This document shows, piece by piece, positions 38,311 through 48,030 of a DNA stretch of 64,000 nt. The translations under genes were made by a program, and so were the position numbers. The DNA comes from Clostridia bacterium UC5.1-2E3. GTDB taxonomy: Bacteria > Bacillota > Clostridia > Lachnospirales > Lachnospiraceae. The stretch's first letter is position 1; every line of letters starts with the position of its first letter. The notes below the pieces were generated by a model, which was given only the letters and a program-made list of their open reading frames with translations, did not search any database and was not told the origin of the DNA. Location: NCBI GenBank assembly GCA_001304875.1, contig BBZO01000004.1:62001-126000 (forward strand), read 5' to 3'.

Positions 38311-39627
38311 ATGTTTAAAACACTCCAGAATGCGTTCAAGATAAAGGATATCAGAAAGAAACTTCTGTATACCCTGTTCATGCTTGTTGTGATCCGTTTT
38401 GGTTCCCAGCTGCCGATTCCAGGAGTAGATCCAACCTTTTTCAAGGCGTTCTTTGAGAATACAGCGGACGCCTTGGGTTTCTTTAACGCAGTGACGGGCG
38501 GTTCCTTCACGAACATGTCCGTATTTGCACTGAGTATCACGCCGTATATTACGTCGTCCATCATTATGCAGCTTCTTACCATCGCGATTCCGAAGCTGGA
38601 GGAGATGCATAAGGATGGCGAGGACGGAAGAAAGAAAATCGCCGAGTTTACCCGTTACCTGACTGTCGGTCTGGCACTGCTCCAGTCCACAGCCATGGCG
38701 GTGGGCTTCGGCGGCCAGGGACTTCTGACGAATTTTAACGTTCAGAGCGTGATCGTGGCGATTGCCGCCATGACTGCAGGAAGTGCGTTCCTCATGTGGA
38801 TCGGTGAGCGTATCACGGAGAACGGTGTGGGCAACGGTATCTCGATTGTGCTGTTGTTCAACATTATCTCCACGATCCCCAGCGATATCACCATGCTCTA
38901 CGAGCGTTTCATCCAGGACAGCAAATCCCTGTTCATCGCCGTGGTAGTCGGCGCCATCATCCTGGCCGTGATTCTGGCCGTGGTGGTGTTCGTCGTGATC
39001 CTGCAGGGCGGAGAGAGACGGATTCCGGTCCAGTACTCCAAGAAGGTACAGGGCAGGAAGATGGTGGGAGGTCACTCCTCCGCGATCCCGCTCAAGGTCA
39101 ACACGGCCGGCGTTATCCCGGTGATCTTTGCATCATCGATCCTTTCCTTCCCGGTGGTCATCGCACAGTTCTTCACTGTGGACTACTCGACGATCGGAGG
39201 AAAGATTTTAAGAGTATTGAGCTCCCACAACTGGTTCAATCCGGAGGAGCCCATCTATACCATTGGTGCGGTGTTCTACGTGGTGATGATCGTGCTTTTC
39301 GCATATTTCTACACCTCCATCACCTTCAACCCGCTGGAGGTTGCCAATAATATGAAGAAGCAGGGCGGCTTCATCCCCGGTATCCGTCCGGGCAAGCCCA
39401 CTTCCGACTATTTGAACAACATCCTCAACTATATCGTGTTCATCGGAGCCTGCGGTCTTGTGATCGTCTGCCTGATACCCATTATCATTTCCGGTGTGTT
39501 CACGGTAAGCCAGCTTTCGTTTGGCGGAACCTCTCTGATCATTATCGTCGGAGTTGTTCTTGAGACAATTAAATCGATTGAGTCCCAGATGCTGGTACGC
39601 AACTACAAGGGATTCTTAAATGACTAA
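38311..39627 (+). CDS. secY: Protein translocase subunit SecY
   Basis: 438 residues with ten membrane helices, the pore of the Sec translocon. RFGSQLPIPGVD after helix 1, FALSITPYITSSIIMQLL, ERRIPVQYSKK in the cytosolic loop, and QGGFIPGIRPGKPTSDYLN, the SecA/ribosome-contact loop, are all present. No plug or pore residue looks abnormal. Confidence 0.98.
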   Translation: MFKTLQNAFKIKDIRKKLLYTLFMLVVIRFGSQLPIPGVDPTFFKAFFENTADALGFFNAVTGGSFTNMSVFALSITPYITSSIIMQLLTIAIPKLEEMHKDGEDGRKKIAEFTRYLTVGLALLQSTAMAVGFGGQGLLTNFNVQSVIVAIAAMTAGSAFLMWIGERITENGVGNGISIVLLFNIISTIPSDITMLYERFIQDSKSLFIAVVVGAIILAVILAVVVFVVILQGGERRIPVQYSKKVQGRKMVGGHSSAIPLKVNTAGVIPVIFASSILSFPVVIAQFFTVDYSTIGGKILRVLSSHNWFNPEEPIYTIGAVFYVVMIVLFAYFYTSITFNPLEVANNMKKQGGFIPGIRPGKPTSDYLNNILNYIVFIGACGLVIVCLIPIIISGVFTVSQLSFGGTSLIIIVGVVLETIKSIESQMLVRNYKGFLND

Positions 39628-39719
39628 CTGATTCGCCTTTCGCATCATTTCACCGGGCGGCGCGAGCTTCCCTGTGAAAATGACAGGGGCGGATATTGTT
39701 GTATTTATGGAGGTGGCCT

Positions 39720-40364
39720 ATGAAGATAGTAATGTTGGGTGCTCCCGGAGCCGGGAAGGGTACGCAGGCGAAAAAGATTGCCGACAAATACGGTATCCCG
39801 CATATTTCCACCGGCGATATTTTCAGAGCAAACATCAAGGCAGGGACGGAGCTGGGCATGAAGGCCAAGGCGTTCATGGACCAGGGACAGCTTGTTCCGG
39901 ATGAGATCACCATCGGCATGCTGATGGACCGGATCGGAGAACCGGACTGTGAGAAGGGTTATGTTCTGGACGGATTTCCCAGAACCATCCCCCAGGCGGA
40001 GAGCCTCACCGAGGCGCTCGGAGCCAGAGGAGAGAAGATTGACTACGCGATCAACGTGGACGTACCGGATGAGAACATCATAAACCGTATGTCCGGACGC
40101 CGGGCTTGTCTTTCCTGCGGTTCCACTTACCATATCGTTTACGCACCTGTCAGAAAAGAGGGTATCTGTGACAGATGCGGCGCGCAGCTGGTGCTGCGGG
40201 ACGACGACAAGCCCGAGACTGTGAAGAAGCGTCTCGAGGTTTACCACGACCAGACCAAGCCGCTGATCGACTATTACGGGAAGGCGGGCGCGCTTTGTAC
40301 TGTAGATGGCACACAGTCGATGGAAGACGTCTTCCAGAGTATTGTGAACATATTAGGAGCTTAA
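39720..40364 (+). CDS. adk: Adenylate kinase
   Basis: 214 residues; P-loop [14 protein letters not shown] site [10 protein letters not shown] and [11 protein letters not shown]. The LID domain has a four-cysteine zinc site (CLSCGSTYH ... CDRCGAQLV), usual in Gram-positive enzymes. The ATG at 39720 with GGAGG upstream is used; the upstream in-frame ATG at 39696 is rejected. Confidence 0.97.
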   Translation: MKIVMLGAPGAGKGTQAKKIADKYGIPHISTGDIFRANIKAGTELGMKAKAFMDQGQLVPDEITIGMLMDRIGEPDCEKGYVLDGFPRTIPQAESLTEALGARGEKIDYAINVDVPDENIINRMSGRRACLSCGSTYHIVYAPVRKEGICDRCGAQLVLRDDDKPETVKKRLEVYHDQTKPLIDYYGKAGALCTVDGTQSMEDVFQSIVNILGA

Positions 40365-40368
40365 CACT

Positions 40369-41124
40369 ATGGCAGTAACCATTAAATCCTCAAGAGAGAT
40401 TGAGCTGATGAGAGAGGCGGGCAAGATTCTCGCCAAGACCCACGAGGAACTGGAACGGGCGTTAAAGCCCGGCATGTCCACGCTGGACATCGACCGGATC
40501 GGAGAGGAGATCATCCGCAGCTACGGATGTATTCCTTCCTTTAAGAATTACAACGGCTACCCCGCTTCGATCTGTGTATCCGTCAACGACGAGGTGGTAC
40601 ACGGGATTCCCACGAAGAAGCACATCATACAGGAGGGCGACATCGTCAGCCTGGACGCCGGCGTCATTTACAAGGGATACCACTCCGACGCAGCCAGAAC
40701 CCACGGGATCGGGGAAATCTCCCCTGAGGCCAGGAAACTGATCGAAGTGACGAGACAAAGTTTCTTTGAAGGGATTAAATTTGCAAAAGCCGGAAATCAT
40801 CTAAATGACATTTCGGCGGCCATCCAGGCCTACGCGGAGAGCTTCGGCTACGGCGTGGTCCGGGATCTGGTCGGACATGGCATCGGAAGCCATCTGCATG
40901 AGGATCCTGAGGTCCCCAACTTCGCCATGAGGCGCAAGGGGATCAAACTCCAGCCGGGCATGACGCTGGCCATCGAGCCGATGATCAATGCCGGAAGCTG
41001 GGAGGTGGTCTGGCTGGATGATGACTGGACGGTGGTCACGGAGGACGGTTCACTTTCCGCCCACTACGAGAACACCATTCTGATCACTGAGGGCGAGCCC
41101 GAGATCCTGTCTCTGAACGTGTAG
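40369..41124 (+). CDS. map: Methionine aminopeptidase, type I
   Basis: 251 residues; removes the initiator methionine. Metal ligands fall in SLDAGVIYKGYHSDAARTHGIG, GHGIGSHLHEDPEVPN and AIEPMINAGS with a last Glu in TVVTEDGSLSAHYENT. It is 4 bases after adk. Confidence 0.97.
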   Translation: MAVTIKSSREIELMREAGKILAKTHEELERALKPGMSTLDIDRIGEEIIRSYGCIPSFKNYNGYPASICVSVNDEVVHGIPTKKHIIQEGDIVSLDAGVIYKGYHSDAARTHGIGEISPEARKLIEVTRQSFFEGIKFAKAGNHLNDISAAIQAYAESFGYGVVRDLVGHGIGSHLHEDPEVPNFAMRRKGIKLQPGMTLAIEPMINAGSWEVVWLDDDWTVVTEDGSLSAHYENTILITEGEPEILSLNV

Positions 41125-41133
41125 GTGACGCGT

Positions 41134-41430
41134 ATGAGATATGAGCCGGGTGCCCTGGCTTTCTCCAGAGCCGGACACGATAAGGACGGAGTCTTTATCA
41201 TATGGAAGGAATGCGGCGAATATGTTTATCTGGTAAACGGTTCGGACCGCAGCGTGGGAAAGCCCAAGCGGAAAAATAAAAAGCATGTCCAGATCACCCA
41301 TATGAGGGATGACAGTATCAGTGAGAGATTGAAGCAGGGCGGAACCGTCACCGACGAGGAGGTGCGGCACTTCATCCGCCGGTGCATAAGAGAAATTCGA
41401 GATTGTCCAGGAGGAACAGAGTATGTCTAA
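41134..41430 (+). CDS. KOW-domain ribosomal L14e/L6e-like protein
   Basis: About 98 residues. It begins [21 protein letters not shown], a KOW-type RNA-binding strand pair also found in archaeal L14e, followed by a basic KPKRKNKKH patch. This small protein is a regular neighbour of map and infA in Clostridia (RNA-binding, ribosome-linked by context). A GTG at 41125 just after the map stop is an alternative start, with little ribosome binding signal for either. The end overlaps the infA start. Confidence 0.82.
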   Translation: MRYEPGALAFSRAGHDKDGVFIIWKECGEYVYLVNGSDRSVGKPKRKNKKHVQITHMRDDSISERLKQGGTVTDEEVRHFIRRCIREIRDCPGGTEYV

Positions 41431-41641
41431 GGCAGATGTGATTGAAATTGAAGGAACCGTAGTCGAGAAGCTTCCCAACGCCATGTTCCAGGTGGAGTTA
41501 GAGAACGGCCACCAGGTGCTGGCGCACATCAGCGGAAAGCTCCGCATGAATTACATCAGGATTTTACCTGGTGACAAAGTAACTATCGAACTGTCCCCCT
41601 ATGATTTGACCAAAGGAAGAATCATCTGGAGAGACAAATAA
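41423..41641 (+). CDS. infA: Translation initiation factor IF-1
   Basis: 72 residues; [31 protein letters not shown] with [20 protein letters not shown] and [11 protein letters not shown], the OB fold. It binds the A site of the 30S. AGGAGG lies inside the end of the KOW gene. Confidence 0.98.
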   Translation: MSKADVIEIEGTVVEKLPNAMFQVELENGHQVLAHISGKLRMNYIRILPGDKVTIELSPYDLTKGRIIWRDK

Positions 41642-41646
41642 AGTGC

Positions 41647-41675
41647 TTGCATTATAAGATATTTGGTGTTATAAT
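41647..41675 (+). promoter_or_regulatory. Internal promoter before rpmJ-rpsM (alpha operon)
   Basis: TTGCAT (41647-41652) and TATAAT (41670-41675) are 17 bases apart, starting six bases after the infA stop. A ~95-base leader follows with a GCACC GGAA GGTGC hairpin at 41697-41710. Confidence 0.75.
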
Positions 41676-41777
41676 GCTCTAGCGAACTTTGTTGAAGCAC
41701 CGGAAGGTGCGTCATTTGCGCGCATACCGGGTATTCCTGCAGCCCCTCACAGGGAGGCAGAGGAAAGGAGAATTACT

Positions 41778-41891
41778 GTGAAGGTTAGATCATCAGTTAA
41801 ACCAATTTGCGAAAAATGCAAAATCATCAAGAGAAAAGGCAGTATCAGAGTAATCTGTGAAAATCCTAAGCATAAACAAAGACAAGGCTAA
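41778..41891 (+). CDS. rpmJ: 50S ribosomal protein L36
   Basis: 37 residues from [23 protein letters not shown], with Cys/Cys/Cys/His zinc ligands ending [16 protein letters not shown] precedes the start. This is the zinc-binding form, matching the zinc-type S14. Confidence 0.97.
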   Translation: MKVRSSVKPICEKCKIIKRKGSIRVICENPKHKQRQG

Positions 41892-42002
41892 GGCGTTCGT
41901 CTGCCCGTTTTTCGCAGCCCCCTGATATGAACCACCAGGATAAGTTGTTCATATCGCAAAAGGAAATTTACAAAGTATTAAAGATGGAGGTGTACTACAC
42001 AC

Positions 42003-42371
42003 ATGGCTCGTATTTCAGGTGTTGATTTACCAAGAGAGAAACGCGTCGAGATCGGTCTGACTTACATCTACGGAATCGGTAGAGCAAGCTCCAACCGTAT
42101 CCTCGCGGAGGCCAACGTCAATCCCGACACCCGTGTCAAGGATCTGACAGATGACGAAGTAAAGAGAATTGCAGCCGTTATCGCTGACACTCAGATGGTG
42201 GAAGGTGATCTTCGCAGAGAGATCGCGATGAACATCAAGAGACTTCAGGAGATCGGATGCTACAGAGGTATTCGTCATAGAAAGAGCCTTCCGGTTCGCG
42301 GTCAGAAGACCAAGACCAACGCGAGAACTCGTAAGGGTCCGAGAAAGACTGTAGCAAACAAGAAGAAATAA
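42003..42371 (+). CDS. rpsM: 30S ribosomal protein S13
   Basis: 122 residues; [33 protein letters not shown] and [27 protein letters not shown] precedes the ATG. Confidence 0.98.
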   Translation: MARISGVDLPREKRVEIGLTYIYGIGRASSNRILAEANVNPDTRVKDLTDDEVKRIAAVIADTQMVEGDLRREIAMNIKRLQEIGCYRGIRHRKSLPVRGQKTKTNARTRKGPRKTVANKKK

Positions 42372-42431
42372 GTAACATAAGGAATCTGTGAACAACAGGA
42401 TTCAGTTTCAGAGAAAGTAGGTTAGTTTAAA

Positions 42432-42834
42432 ATGGCTAAAAAAGTGTCCACTGCAAAGAAAAGTGACAAAAAAGCGTGTAAAGAAAAACGTTGAACGCGG
42501 ACAGGCGCACATCCAGTCATCTTTTAACAACACGATCGTTACGTTAACGGATGCACAGGGCAATGCCTTATCTTGGGCAAGTGCAGGCGGTCTGGGATTT
42601 AGAGGTTCAAGGAAATCTACTCCATATGCAGCACAGATGGCAGCAGAGACTGCAACCAAAGCAGCTCTCATCCACGGATTAAAGTCAGTTGACGTTATGG
42701 TTAAAGGTCCTGGTTCAGGTCGTGAAGCCGCAATCCGCGCGCTTCAGGCATGTGGTTTAGAGGTAACCAGCATCAAGGACGTAACTCCCGTTCCTCACAA
42801 CGGATGCCGTCCGCCCAAACGCAGAAGAGTTTAA
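42432..42834 (+). CDS. rpsK: 30S ribosomal protein S11
   Basis: The restored protein is 133 residues; [42 protein letters not shown] and [15 protein letters not shown]. An extra A in an A-run near 42461 breaks the frame between the [10 protein letters not shown] start and [11 protein letters not shown]; this is one of only two clear insertions seen. Confidence 0.96.
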
Positions 42835-42851
42835 TTTAGGAGGTAAGTACT

Positions 42852-43445
42852 GTGGCAGTAAATAGAGTTCCTGTTCTTAAAAGATGCAGATCCCTTGGTC
42901 TTGATCCGGTATATTTAGGAATAGATAAAAAATCAAACAGAGAATTAAAAAGAGCTAATAGAAAGATGAGTGAGTACGGCCTTCAGCTTCGCGAGAAGCA
43001 GAAAGCAAAATTCATCTACGGTGTGTTAGAGAAACCCTTCAGAAACTACTATGCGAAGGCTTCGAAGATGGACGGCATGGTTGGTACAAACCTGATGATC
43101 CTTCTTGAGCGCAGACTTGACAACGTCGTATTCAGAATGGGATTTGGCCGCACCAGAAGAGAGACCAGACAGATCGTTGACCACAAGCACGTATTAGTAA
43201 ACGGCAAGTGCGTAAACATTCCGTCCTACCTGGTAAAAGCCGGCGACGTTATCGAGATCAAGGAGAAGAACAAATCTTCCCAGAGATATAAAGACATTTT
43301 AGAGGCAACTGCCGGAAGAATGGTACCGGCATGGCTCGACGTGGATTCCGAGAACTTACGCGGAACCGTGAAAGAGATGCCGACCAGAGATGAGATTGAT
43401 GTTCCCGTAAACGAAGTGCTTATCGTCGAGTTATATTCTAAATAA
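42852..43445 (+). CDS. rpsD: 30S ribosomal protein S4
   Basis: 197 residues from GTG; it begins [20 protein letters not shown] and has the S4 domain [20 protein letters not shown] and [16 protein letters not shown]. It lacks the zinc cysteines of some homologues. TAGGAGG precedes the start. Confidence 0.98.
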   Translation: MAVNRVPVLKRCRSLGLDPVYLGIDKKSNRELKRANRKMSEYGLQLREKQKAKFIYGVLEKPFRNYYAKASKMDGMVGTNLMILLERRLDNVVFRMGFGRTRRETRQIVDHKHVLVNGKCVNIPSYLVKAGDVIEIKEKNKSSQRYKDILEATAGRMVPAWLDVDSENLRGTVKEMPTRDEIDVPVNEVLIVELYSK

Positions 43446-43505
43446 TAGACTGTAAAGAATATAGTTACCACCCTCGATAATAATACCCAAAAGGAGGGGC
43501 TATTA

Positions 43506-44465
43506 GTGTTCGATTTTGAAAAACCAAACATTGAGATCGTCGAGATCTCAGAAGACAAGAGATACGGCAAGTTTGTAGTTGAACCTCTCGAGCGCGGCTA
43601 CGGCACGACCCTGGGCAATTCTCTCAGGAGAATCATGCTCTCGTCCTTACCGGGCGCGGCAGTGAGTCAAGTAAAAATCGATGGCGTTTTGCACGAGTTC
43701 AGTTCCATCCCCGGCGTAAAAGAGGATGTTACTGAGATCATCATGAACATCAAGAGCTTATCTATCAAGAACAACAGTGACACCAACGAGGCCAAGACCG
43801 CGTACATTGAGTTCGAGGGCGAGGGCGTCGTCACTGGCGCTGACATCCAGGCGGACCCGGACATCGAGATTTTAAATCCCGACCAGGTCATCGCCACCTT
43901 AAGCGGCGGCACAGACAGCAAGTTCTACATGGAGCTTACGATCACCAAGGGCCGCGGCTATGTGAGCGCAGATAAGAACAAGAGCGAGGAGCTTCCGATC
44001 GGAGTGATTGCGGTGGATTCCATCTACACTCCGGTGGAGCGTGTAAATCTTTCTGTCGAGAACACACGAGTGGGACAGATTACAGATTTCGACAAGCTGA
44101 CGTTAGATGTGTTCACCAACGGCACGCTTGCGCCCGACGAGGCGGTAAGCCTTGCGGCCAAGGTGCTCAGCGAGCACTTAAACCTTTTCATCGACCTTTC
44201 CGAGAACGCCAGAACCGCCGAGGTGATGGTGGAGAAGGAGGACAACGAGAAGGAGAAGGTTCTCGAGATGAACATCGACGAGTTAGAGCTGTCCGTTCGT
44301 TCATACAACTGTTTAAAGAGAGCAGGCATCAACACGGTTGAGGAGCTCACCAACCGCACGTCCGAGGACATGATGAAGGTGAGAAACTTAGGCCGCAAAT
44401 CCTTAGAGGAAGTGCTTGCAAAGCTGAAGGAGTTAGGTCTGCAGCTTAACCCCAGCGACGAGTAA
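43506..44465 (+). CDS. rpoA: RNA polymerase subunit alpha
   Basis: 319 residues from [24 protein letters not shown] in the dimer domain and a C-terminal domain [23 protein letters not shown] with [19 protein letters not shown] that binds UP elements and activators. Placement before rplQ is canonical. Confidence 0.98.
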   Translation: MFDFEKPNIEIVEISEDKRYGKFVVEPLERGYGTTLGNSLRRIMLSSLPGAAVSQVKIDGVLHEFSSIPGVKEDVTEIIMNIKSLSIKNNSDTNEAKTAYIEFEGEGVVTGADIQADPDIEILNPDQVIATLSGGTDSKFYMELTITKGRGYVSADKNKSEELPIGVIAVDSIYTPVERVNLSVENTRVGQITDFDKLTLDVFTNGTLAPDEAVSLAAKVLSEHLNLFIDLSENARTAEVMVEKEDNEKEKVLEMNIDELELSVRSYNCLKRAGINTVEELTNRTSEDMMKVRNLGRKSLEEVLAKLKELGLQLNPSDE

Positions 44466-44553
44466 TCGTTAGAACTGATTTATGGATTTACAGCACTCAG
44501 CCAGTAAGACCGAAGATGCATGACTGGGTGTTCCACAAATGGAGGATTTAGAA

Positions 44554-45090
44554 ATGGCAGGATATAGAAAGCTGGGAAGAACTTCCAGCCAGAGAAAGGC
44601 TTTAATCAGAAGCCAGGTTACCAACCTTTTATACAACGGCAAGATCGTTACCACCGAGGCCAGAGCGAAGGAGATCCGCAAGGTCGCTGAGCACTTAATC
44701 GCACTGGCTGTGAAGGAGAAAGATAACTTCGACACTGTCAAGGTTACCGCGAAGGTTCCGAAGAAGGACGAGAACGGTAAGAGAGTGAAAGAGGTTGTGG
44801 ACGGCAAGAAAGTGACCGTTTACGACGAGGTGGAGAAGGAGATCAAGAAGGATCGTCCCTCCAGACTTCACGCCAGAAGACAGATGTTAAAGGTCTTCTA
44901 CCCGGTAACAGAGGTTCCGCAGAAGAACGCGGGCAAGAAGAGAAACACCAAGTCCGTCGATATGCCGGCAAAGCTGTTCGACGAGATCGCTCCCAAGTAC
45001 GTAGGCCGCAACGGTGGTTACACCAGAATCGTCAAGATCGGTCAGCGTAAGGGCGATGCAGCGATGGAAGTATTATTAGAGCTGGTTTAA
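44554..45090 (+). CDS. rplQ: 50S ribosomal protein L17 (extended form)
   Basis: 178 residues against ~115-120 in Bacillus. The start AGYRKLGRTSSQRKALIRSQV is normal and the end YTRIVKIGQRKGDAAMEVLLEL is normal. A charged insertion of ~60 residues around KVPKKDENGKRVKEVVDGKKVT separates them. GGAGG precedes the ATG at 44554; a longer start at 44539 overlaps the binding site. Confidence 0.95.
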   Translation: MAGYRKLGRTSSQRKALIRSQVTNLLYNGKIVTTEARAKEIRKVAEHLIALAVKEKDNFDTVKVTAKVPKKDENGKRVKEVVDGKKVTVYDEVEKEIKKDRPSRLHARRQMLKVFYPVTEVPQKNAGKKRNTKSVDMPAKLFDEIAPKYVGRNGGYTRIVKIGQRKGDAAMEVLLELV

Positions 45091-45111
45091 CTGATCATTC
45101 ACGTAAATAGA

Positions 45112-45147
45112 GAGACGCCTGGGGGATTTCCCTGGGCGTCTTTTTGC
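45112..45147 (+). terminator. Terminator of the ribosomal superoperon
   Basis: A strong stem (AGACGCC with GGGCGTCT, extended by G-C pairs) and a T5 run about 25 bases after rplQ. Confidence 0.85.
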
Positions 45148-45185
45148 TTCGTTTTTACTTTAGAAATCCGAAAGAATATCGTAAG

Positions 45186-45215
45186 TTGACGCACCATGCC
45201 CGATAATCGTATAAT
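45186..45215 (+). promoter_or_regulatory. Promoter of the tandem cell-wall-binding genes
   Basis: TTGACG (45186-45191) and TATAAT (45210-45215) are 18 bases apart, directly after the rplQ terminator. Confidence 0.7.
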
Positions 45216-45263
45216 AAAATCAGATAACTGATTAAACTATAATTTTTCAAAGGGGGAAGCACC

Positions 45264-46471
45264 ATGAAAAAGATAAGCCGGATGATAAGCATGATGCTGG
45301 CGACGGCGCTGCTGGCGTCGGCTGCGGCATTTCCTGCGTATGCGGATACGAAGACGATCTCGTCGGTAAAGATAACGCTGGATTTCGACCTGGAGGTTGG
45401 AGACGACCTGCCGGATATTGAGATAGACGACAATGTGCGCGTGTCCAGCGGCGCCCGCTACGAGATTGCGGACGCGGACTGGAGCAGCTCGAAAAACCGC
45501 GAGGTGGAGATCGGAGAGACCTATGCGCTCAAGGTGACGCTGGCGGTCAAGGATTCCGATGAATACCGCTTTAAGGGAACCTACCGCTCCAGCAACGTGA
45601 GCGTCAGCGGCGGAACCTTCTCCTCCGCGTCCAGGCAGGACAGCGGCAGGGAGTTAAAGCTCACGCTGCGCACAAAGCCGGTGAAGGGCGAGTACGAGTC
45701 GCCGGAGGACGCGTACTGGAGAGATTCCGGTCTGGGCAATGCCAGATGGTCCAAGGTGGACGGCGCCAGCCGCTACGATGTGACGCTGTACCGCGGAAGC
45801 TCCAAGGTTTATGAATTGACATCCTACGACGGCACCAGCTTTAATTTCTACCCCTGGATGACCAAGGCGGGAACCTACAGCTTCAAGGTGCGCGCGGTTC
45901 CCAAGACCGGGGACGACTACGCGTCCAAGAGCAGCTGGACCGAGTCGGATGAGATATACATTGCCCAGGAGGACGTCTCCGACGGCTCCGGGCAGGTTGA
46001 TCCTGGCAGCGCCGGAAACAGCAGCACCGGACAGGTGGGATGGATCAAGGAGAATAACCGCTGGTGGTTCCGCTATCCGGACGGCAGCTTTCCGAAGAAC
46101 AGCTGGCAGTACATTTCCGATCAGTGGTATCTCTTTGATAAGGACGGCTGGATGCTGACCGGCTGGCAGCAGGTGAACGGCCAGTATTTCTACTTAAATG
46201 AGGGCGGCAATATGGCCACCGGCTGGCTCAACTGGAATAACCGCTGGTATTATCTGAATCCGGTATCCGACGGGAACCGCGGCATGATGATCAAGGCTGG
46301 TACACGATCAACGGATATCAGTACTGTTTCGGCGCCGACGGCGTGATGCTGGAGGGCTGGAACGAGGTGGACGGCAACTGGTACTATTTCTATCCGGGAG
46401 CCGGCAACAAGGCGGTCAACACCTATATAGACGGTTTCTATGTGGACGCCAACGGAGTCTGGCGTAAATGA
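45264..46471 (+). CDS. Secreted protein: novel N-domain, Fn3-like domain, cell-wall-binding repeats (paralogue A)
   Basis: The restored protein is ~402 residues. A signal peptide (MLATALLASAAAFPAYA) precedes a ~110-residue beta domain with VKITLDFDLEVGDDLPDI, then GARYEIADADWSS, and YRFKGTYRSSNVSVSGG. A second ~90-residue unit (ARWSKVDGASRYDVTLYRG ... YSFKVRAVP) resembles a fibronectin type III fold. The last ~150 residues are cell-wall-binding repeats (WYLFDKDGWMLTGWQQVNG). One G is missing near 46302 (MMIKGWYTINGYQYCF). GGGGGAAGC precedes the ATG. It and the next gene share this layout. Confidence 0.82.
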
Positions 46472-46509
46472 TATTTAGTCGCACAGCGCGGCAGACAGGA
46501 GAGTTTGGC

Positions 46510-47559
46510 ATGAGGAAATGGCTTAAACGGGGAGTATGGATAAGCGTGCTGGCGGCAGTTCTCGCGGCGGGAGGATTTGTGACCTCCTACGCGGAAACGC
46601 GGATTGGAAATGTGAGGCTGGTATTCTCTGACCAGCTGGCCGAGGGCCGGATGCTGGAGCCCGATGTGATCGGCTACGGCGCCGGCTATGAGGTGGCGGA
46701 TGTGGAGTGGTCAAAGGACGTGGACGTCTGGAGACCCGGCAGCAAAGTGACTGCGGAGGTGACGCTGGTGGCCGACGACGGCTGGGAGTTTTCCGGCGCC
46801 TACGGAAAGAGCAGCTGCCGGATCAGCGGAGCGGACTACGTCTCAGTGAAGAAAAAGGACGGCAGCCTGGTAGTGAAGGCAGAATATTACCCGACCGTGT
46901 GGCTGGCGGCTCCCGAGCAGGCCGGATGGGGCAACGAAGACCGGACCGTGGCCGTCTGGAAGAAGGTTCCCTACGCCGCCGCTTATCAGCTTAAGCTGTA
47001 CGCCGACGGCGAGCAGGTCACGACCCTGACGCTGGAGAGCACCACCGTGGACCTGTCCCCCTACATGACCGGGGAGGCCGACTACTCCTACGAGGTGCGC
47101 GGCACCTTCAAGGACAGCTCCGGGAACAAATACATAAAACCCGGCAGCTACACCGCCTCCCAGAACATTCTCCTTGAGAACCTGGGCGATGTGGGCGGCA
47201 GCTGGACCCAGAGCGCGGAAGGGACGCGCTACAGTGACAGCAGCGGCAACAATGTGGTAAACGGCTGGCAGATCATCGTCGGCCAGTGGTACTACTTCGA
47301 CGATAACGGCTACGCAGTCACCGGCTGGCAGCGCATCAACGGCCAGTGGTACTACTTCAAAGAAAATCACACCATGGCCACCGGCTGGGTACAGGCCGAC
47401 GGCCGCTGGTACTACATGACCAGCGACGGCACCATGAAAACCGGCTGGCACCAGGAAGTCCCCGGCGTCTGGTACTATTTCAACGACGACGGCAGCATGG
47501 CCACCGACACCCACATCGGCGAATACTACGTAGGCCCCGATGGAATTTACGTGCCGTAG
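46510..47559 (+). CDS. Secreted protein: novel N-domain, Fn3-like domain, cell-wall-binding repeats (paralogue B)
   Basis: A 349-residue secreted protein, paralogous to the gene before it. The signal peptide KRGVWISVLAAVLAAGGFVTS is followed by the same N-domain (VRLVFSDQLAEGRMLEPD; GYEVADVEWSKD; WEFSGAYGKSSCRISG), a shortened Fn3-like part (VPYAAAYQLKLYADG; YSYEVRGTF) and four or five wall repeats (GQWYYFDDNGYAVTGWQRIN). I start it at ATG 46510 with ACAGGAG upstream. The pair most likely arose by tandem duplication; no catalytic domain is seen. Confidence 0.82.
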   Translation: MRKWLKRGVWISVLAAVLAAGGFVTSYAETRIGNVRLVFSDQLAEGRMLEPDVIGYGAGYEVADVEWSKDVDVWRPGSKVTAEVTLVADDGWEFSGAYGKSSCRISGADYVSVKKKDGSLVVKAEYYPTVWLAAPEQAGWGNEDRTVAVWKKVPYAAAYQLKLYADGEQVTTLTLESTTVDLSPYMTGEADYSYEVRGTFKDSSGNKYIKPGSYTASQNILLENLGDVGGSWTQSAEGTRYSDSSGNNVVNGWQIIVGQWYYFDDNGYAVTGWQRINGQWYYFKENHTMATGWVQADGRWYYMTSDGTMKTGWHQEVPGVWYYFNDDGSMATDTHIGEYYVGPDGIYVP

Positions 47560-47577
47560 AGATATGATCGATTTGAG

Positions 47578-47612
47578 AGATGGATATGACAATTTGTTGT
47601 ATCCATCTTTTC
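47578..47612 (+). terminator. Terminator after the tandem cell-wall-binding genes
   Basis: A perfect 9-bp stem (47578-47586 with 47600-47608) followed by T-rich bases, 18 bases after the stop. Confidence 0.75.
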
Positions 47613-47654
47613 GTTTGTAAGGAATTGCGCCACGCAGAAAATATGCAACGAACA

Positions 47655-47940
47655 TCCACAGCTAAGCGAAGCAGGGGAAGACGCGGGGGAGATGATAGTG
47701 ACTAGAGGCCCGATTCGGTATGACTTAGGTTCGCAGGAGCCGGCAGCTCCGGGGTTGCGGCCGGCGCACAACGCCGGCCACAAAGGGAGCGTGGAGAGCA
47801 AAATTTCATCAGAAATTTTGATCGACTGCTCCCGGTCCCCGGAAGCGGACGGTACCTGCGAATCTTAGTCATACCCATCGGGTCTCCCGGAACGGTCATC
47901 TCCCCCGCGTCTTCCCCTGCCCCCGCCTTCCGCGAATCCT
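47655..47940. repeat. Large palindromic element, copy 4 (long form, divergent)
   Basis: The core spans 47672-47919. The outer arms have a different sequence from copies 1-3 (GGGGAAGACGCGGGGG instead of the GAGGAAGGGG type) but are still perfectly complementary. The middle stem ends CCCGA/TCGGG instead of CCCGG/CCGGG, and the inner stem reads GGTATGAC/GTCATACC instead of GGTGGGAC/GTCCCACC. The tip has the same branched domain as copy 2, with the GCACAA loop on a GC-rich stem and the AAAATTTCATCAGAAATTTT hairpin. It fills most of the gap 47560-48030 before ecfA1. Confidence 0.9.
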
Positions 47941-47949
47941 ATTTCCCTC

Positions 47950-47978
47950 TTGACTCTTCCCCCAATATAATCTAAAAT
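47950..47978 (+). promoter_or_regulatory. Promoter of the ecfA1-ecfA2-ecfT-truA operon
   Basis: TTGACT (47950-47955) and TAAAAT (47973-47978) are 17 bases apart, immediately after palindromic element copy 4. Confidence 0.7.
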
Positions 47979-48030
47979 TGAAAAACGTACAAACAACCAC
48001 GCGCACACTCAGAGAAAACGAGGTACGACA

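Noticed and set aside
42432-42480. Programmed frameshift in rpsK
   Set aside because: S11 is not known to use one; the site is an A-run and matches the general error pattern.
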